This document shows positions 5,138 to 7,559 of a stretch of DNA of 7,559 nucleotides, in pieces. This DNA comes from Pseudomonadota bacterium. Lineage in GTDB: Bacteria > Pseudomonadota > Gammaproteobacteria > Burkholderiales > Ferrovaceae. Within the stretch, counting starts at the first letter, position 1. Each line of letters starts with the position of its first letter. The stretch is taken from contig JAJZHC010000062.1 of assembly GCA_021804705.1 (NCBI GenBank), forward strand, positions 1 to 7,559, given 5' to 3'. The notes below the pieces were generated by a model. That model was not told where the DNA came from and ran no database searches. It saw only the letters and a program-made list of their open reading frames with translations. Both the position numbers and the translations under genes were made by a program.

Positions 5138-7559
5138 GATGGCGTGCTTCGCCCGGACCCGAGAGGTTGCTGACACATCGCCCGCACAAGCCGGGAAACC
5201 CGGGGTGCAGGTTGACGTCTTCGCGGTAGTGCCAGCAGCGTTCGCATTTGACATGCTGGGTGGCTTCCACGTAAAGCCCGATGTCACCGGAGGCCGTCGC
5301 ATCCGTGAGTGCCAGGTTCAAGCGCTGGCCCTCGACCGGCATGGCAGCCGTTGCGCCATCCAGGACCGCGGCTTTGGAAGTGATGAACACAAAACGCAGG
5401 TCATCGCCAAACTGGCGCAACCATGTCAATGTGTTGCCTGTGGCGTAGAGGGTTACTTCGCCCGCCAGGGAGGACCCCAGCGCGCCCGCAGCACGCAGCT
5501 CCTCCAGCCGCTTCTGCACCTGGCTGCGCAGCAATCGCAAATCATTCCAGGAGGAGACGCGGGCCGCCTCGCCAGAAATCTCGGGCAGAACATGCCAGGT
5601 TTCCAGAAAGATCGAGGGCGCCACATCGGGGGTTGATCCCTGAAGCGTGGCCCAGACTTCTTCGGCGGTAAACGTCAGGATGGGGGCCATCAAGCGGACG
5701 AGGCATTGGGTGATGTGCCACAGCGCATTTTGCGCGGCGCGGCGTACCTGCGACTGTGCAGCAGTGGTATACAGCCGGTCCTTCAGGATGTCGAGATAGA
5801 ACCCCCCCAGGTCTTCAGAGCAAAAGGTCTGCAGGCGTTGGGCCACCAGATGAAATTCGTACTGGTCGTAGTCCTGCAGGGCCTGCTGCTGAAACTGGCG
5901 CGTCAGGGCTACGGCGTAGCGGTCGATGTCCAGCCATTGCCCGGGGTCCAGCGTATCACGGGCGGGGTCGAAGTCAGCCAGGTTGGCCAGCAGAAAGCGC
6001 AGCGTATTGCGAATGCGGCGGTAGGCTTCCACCACGCGTTTCAGGATTTCATCGGACAGATTGAGCTCGCCCGAGTAATCCGTGCTGGCTACCCAGAGCC
6101 GCAGGTTGTCGGCGCCCAGGGTGTCCATGACTTTCTGGGGGAGGACCACGTTGCCCAGGGACTTGCTCATCTTGCGTCCCTGACCATCGACCACGAAACC
6201 GTGGGTCAACAGGGCCTCGTAGGGGGCTCGGCCGTCCAGGGCGCAACCGGTGAGCAGGGAGGACTGAAACCAGCCCCGGTGCTGGTCCGAGCCTTCCAGG
6301 TAAAGGTCGGCGGGGTACTGCAGTTCGGGGCGTCGGCGCACCACCGAGGCATGGGTCGTGCCCGAGTCAAACCATACATCCAGGGTGTCGTTCAGTTTGC
6401 GGTACTGGGTGGCTTCCTCGCCCAGCAATTCAGTGGCATCCAGGGTAAACCACGCTTCGACGCCCTCTTTTTCGATGCGCTGTGCCACCTGCTCGAGCAG
6501 GGTTTCGGTTCGGGGATGAAGCGCGCCAGTGGTGCGATGAACGAAAAACGGAATGGGTACTCCCCAGGAGCGCTGTCGGGACACGCACCAGTCGGGACGG
6601 TTTTCAATCATGGCCAGCAGTCGCGCCCGTCCCCAGGCAGGATAGAAGCGCGTCTGCGCAACGGCGTTGCGGGCCGTCTCCCGCAGCGAAAGGTCTTGTC
6701 CGGGCACCGGGTCCATGGTGATGAACCATTGTGGCGTTGCCCTGAAAATGATGGGAGATTTGTGGCGCCAGCAGTGGGGGTAACTGTGCGTCAAAGGAGC
6801 AGCATTCAGGAGCAGGTGGCGCGCTTTCAGTGCATCGATGATGACGGGATTGGCCGCCCACACACCCAAACCGCCCACCAGCGGCACGGAGGCCATGAAG
6901 ACGCCGTCGTCACCCACGGGGTTGTCCACCACGAGGTGGTAATGCAAACCCACGGCGTAGTCCTCCACGCCGTGCGCTGGCGCCGTATGCACCAACCCGG
7001 TCCCGGCTTCCACGGTGACATGCTCACCGCAGATGATGGGTGAGGGGCGTTCCAGCAGCGGGTGCTGCAACTGGAGATGCTCCAGCTGGCGCCCCGGTAC
7101 GGTGCCCAGTACCGCCAGGGCATGCAGACCATAGCGGGCCAGGCTTGTTGCCATGAGGTCTTTGAGCAGGATCAGCAGCCCCTGCTCGGTGTCCACCAGG
7201 ACATATTCCAGGTCGGGGTGGACGCTGACGGCGCGGTTGCCGGGCAGGGTCCAGGGCGTCGTGGTCCAGATCACGGCAAAGGCAGGACGCTCTCCCAGCG
7301 AGGTTCCAAACGCCTTTTCCAGGGCAGGGCGATCGCTGACGGGAAAGGCGACGTCGATGGCAATGGACTGGCGGTCTTCATACTCCACTTCCGCCTCGGC
7401 CAGCGCCGAACCACAGTCCAGGCACCAGTTGACCGGCTTTTGCCCCTGTACCAGATAGCCGCGTTTCCAGATGCCGCCCAGGGCGCGCACGATATCCGCT
7501 TCGGTCTGGAAGTTCATGGTGAGATAGGGGTTGTCCCAGTCGCCCATGACCCCCAGCCG
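5130..7559 (-). CDS. ileS: Isoleucyl-tRNA synthetase, 5' end beyond the window
   Basis: IleRS charges tRNA-Ile and edits mischarged valine. The window holds 809 C-terminal residues, and the frame is open at the right edge. By comparison with E. coli IleRS about 130-140 N-terminal residues, including the HIGH motif, lie outside. Numbering from the edge, the first visible residues are R-L-G-V-M-G-D-W-D-N-P-Y-L. The CP1 editing domain shows T-T-P-W-T-L-P-G-N (100-108) and H-T-A-P-A-H-G-V-E-D-Y (191-201). The class I K-M-S-K-S loop is at 463-467. An anticodon-binding helical domain follows, then a C-terminal zinc finger with cysteines 772, 775, 792 and 795 (C-E-R-C-W...C-G-R-C-V), spaced as in E. 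coli. The retained zinc finger marks the ordinary bacterial type rather than the eukaryote-like, mupirocin-resistant type. The TAG stop lies within the lspA start region (8-nt overlap). Confidence 0.98.
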   Translation of the reverse strand, partial: RLGVMGDWDNPYLTMNFQTEADIVRALGGIWKRGYLVQGQKPVNWCLDCGSALAEAEVEYEDRQSIAIDVAFPVSDRPALEKAFGTSLGERPAFAVIWTTTPWTLPGNRAVSVHPDLEYVLVDTEQGLLILLKDLMATSLARYGLHALAVLGTVPGRQLEHLQLQHPLLERPSPIICGEHVTVEAGTGLVHTAPAHGVEDYAVGLHYHLVVDNPVGDDGVFMASVPLVGGLGVWAANPVIIDALKARHLLLNAAPLTHSYPHCWRHKSPIIFRATPQWFITMDPVPGQDLSLRETARNAVAQTRFYPAWGRARLLAMIENRPDWCVSRQRSWGVPIPFFVHRTTGALHPRTETLLEQVAQRIEKEGVEAWFTLDATELLGEEATQYRKLNDTLDVWFDSGTTHASVVRRRPELQYPADLYLEGSDQHRGWFQSSLLTGCALDGRAPYEALLTHGFVVDGQGRKMSKSLGNVVLPQKVMDTLGADNLRLWVASTDYSGELNLSDEILKRVVEAYRRIRNTLRFLLANLADFDPARDTLDPGQWLDIDRYAVALTRQFQQQALQDYDQYEFHLVAQRLQTFCSEDLGGFYLDILKDRLYTTAAQSQVRRAAQNALWHITQCLVRLMAPILTFTAEEVWATLQGSTPDVAPSIFLETWHVLPEISGEAARVSSWNDLRLLRSQVQKRLEELRAAGALGSSLAGEVTLYATGNTLTWLRQFGDDLRFVFITSKAAVLDGATAAMPVEGQRLNLALTDATASGDIGLYVEATQHVKCERCWHYREDVNLHPGFPGLCGRCVSNLSGPGEARHHA

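Noticed and set aside
5706..7043. A 445-codon open frame on the plus strand
   Set aside because: It lies wholly antisense to ileS, which has clear family motifs over the same bases. The translation is low in complexity (many Gly, Gln, Val, His) and has no recognisable domain, so it is a by-product of codon bias in G+C-rich DNA.
5130..7559. IleRS without a HIGH motif, suggesting a broken gene
   Set aside because: The missing N terminus is due to the window edge; the frame is open at 7559, and the rest, including KMSKS and the zinc finger, is intact.

Overview
The window is a compact stretch of bacterial chromosome, about 60% G+C by eye, with every supported gene on the minus strand. The order ileS-lspA-...-ispH, the sequences of these proteins, a PTR1-type pteridine reductase, an NDUFA9-like SDR and an HDOD protein point to a proteobacterium, most likely beta- or a related gammaproteobacterium. 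This is inferred from gene content and remembered family sequences, not from a search.

Read in the direction of transcription (right to left), the window opens inside ileS (5130-7559, 5' end beyond the window). Then come lspA (4673-5137), a cytoplasmic sulfite-oxidase-like molybdopterin oxidoreductase (4017-4676) and ispH (3079-4017). These four genes overlap by 8, 4 and 1 nt, so they look like one translationally coupled unit. A Fur-family regulator of the Irr/PerR-like type follows (2590-3042) with a good sigma70-type promoter of its own just downstream of the ispH stop. Behind it are an NDUFA9-like NAD(P)-binding protein (1671-2573) and a pteridine-reductase-like SDR (880-1674), which overlap by 4 nt. 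A tRNA-Thr(CGU) gene with encoded CCA (765-840) has a promoter that overlaps the SDR stop codon. After a 76-nt gap an HDOD-domain gene begins (start at 688) and runs off the left edge.

Functionally this is mostly housekeeping: isoleucine charging, lipoprotein signal-peptide removal, the last step of the MEP isoprenoid pathway and a tRNA. Redox and cofactor genes are added: a Mo enzyme, a metal- or peroxide-sensing regulator, a quinone- or Complex I-associated SDR and a pterin reductase. No intergenic gap exceeds about 80 nt. I see no mobile element, CRISPR array, riboswitch, rRNA or convincing rho-independent terminator.

I found no clear sign of an undescribed system. The points most worth a second look are the Mo oxidoreductase in the place fkpB occupies in E. 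coli, the Irr-like regulator that lacks the Cys-rich zinc site and has a promoter almost on top of its start codon plus a 19-bp dyad, and a perfect 17-bp palindrome inside lspA.
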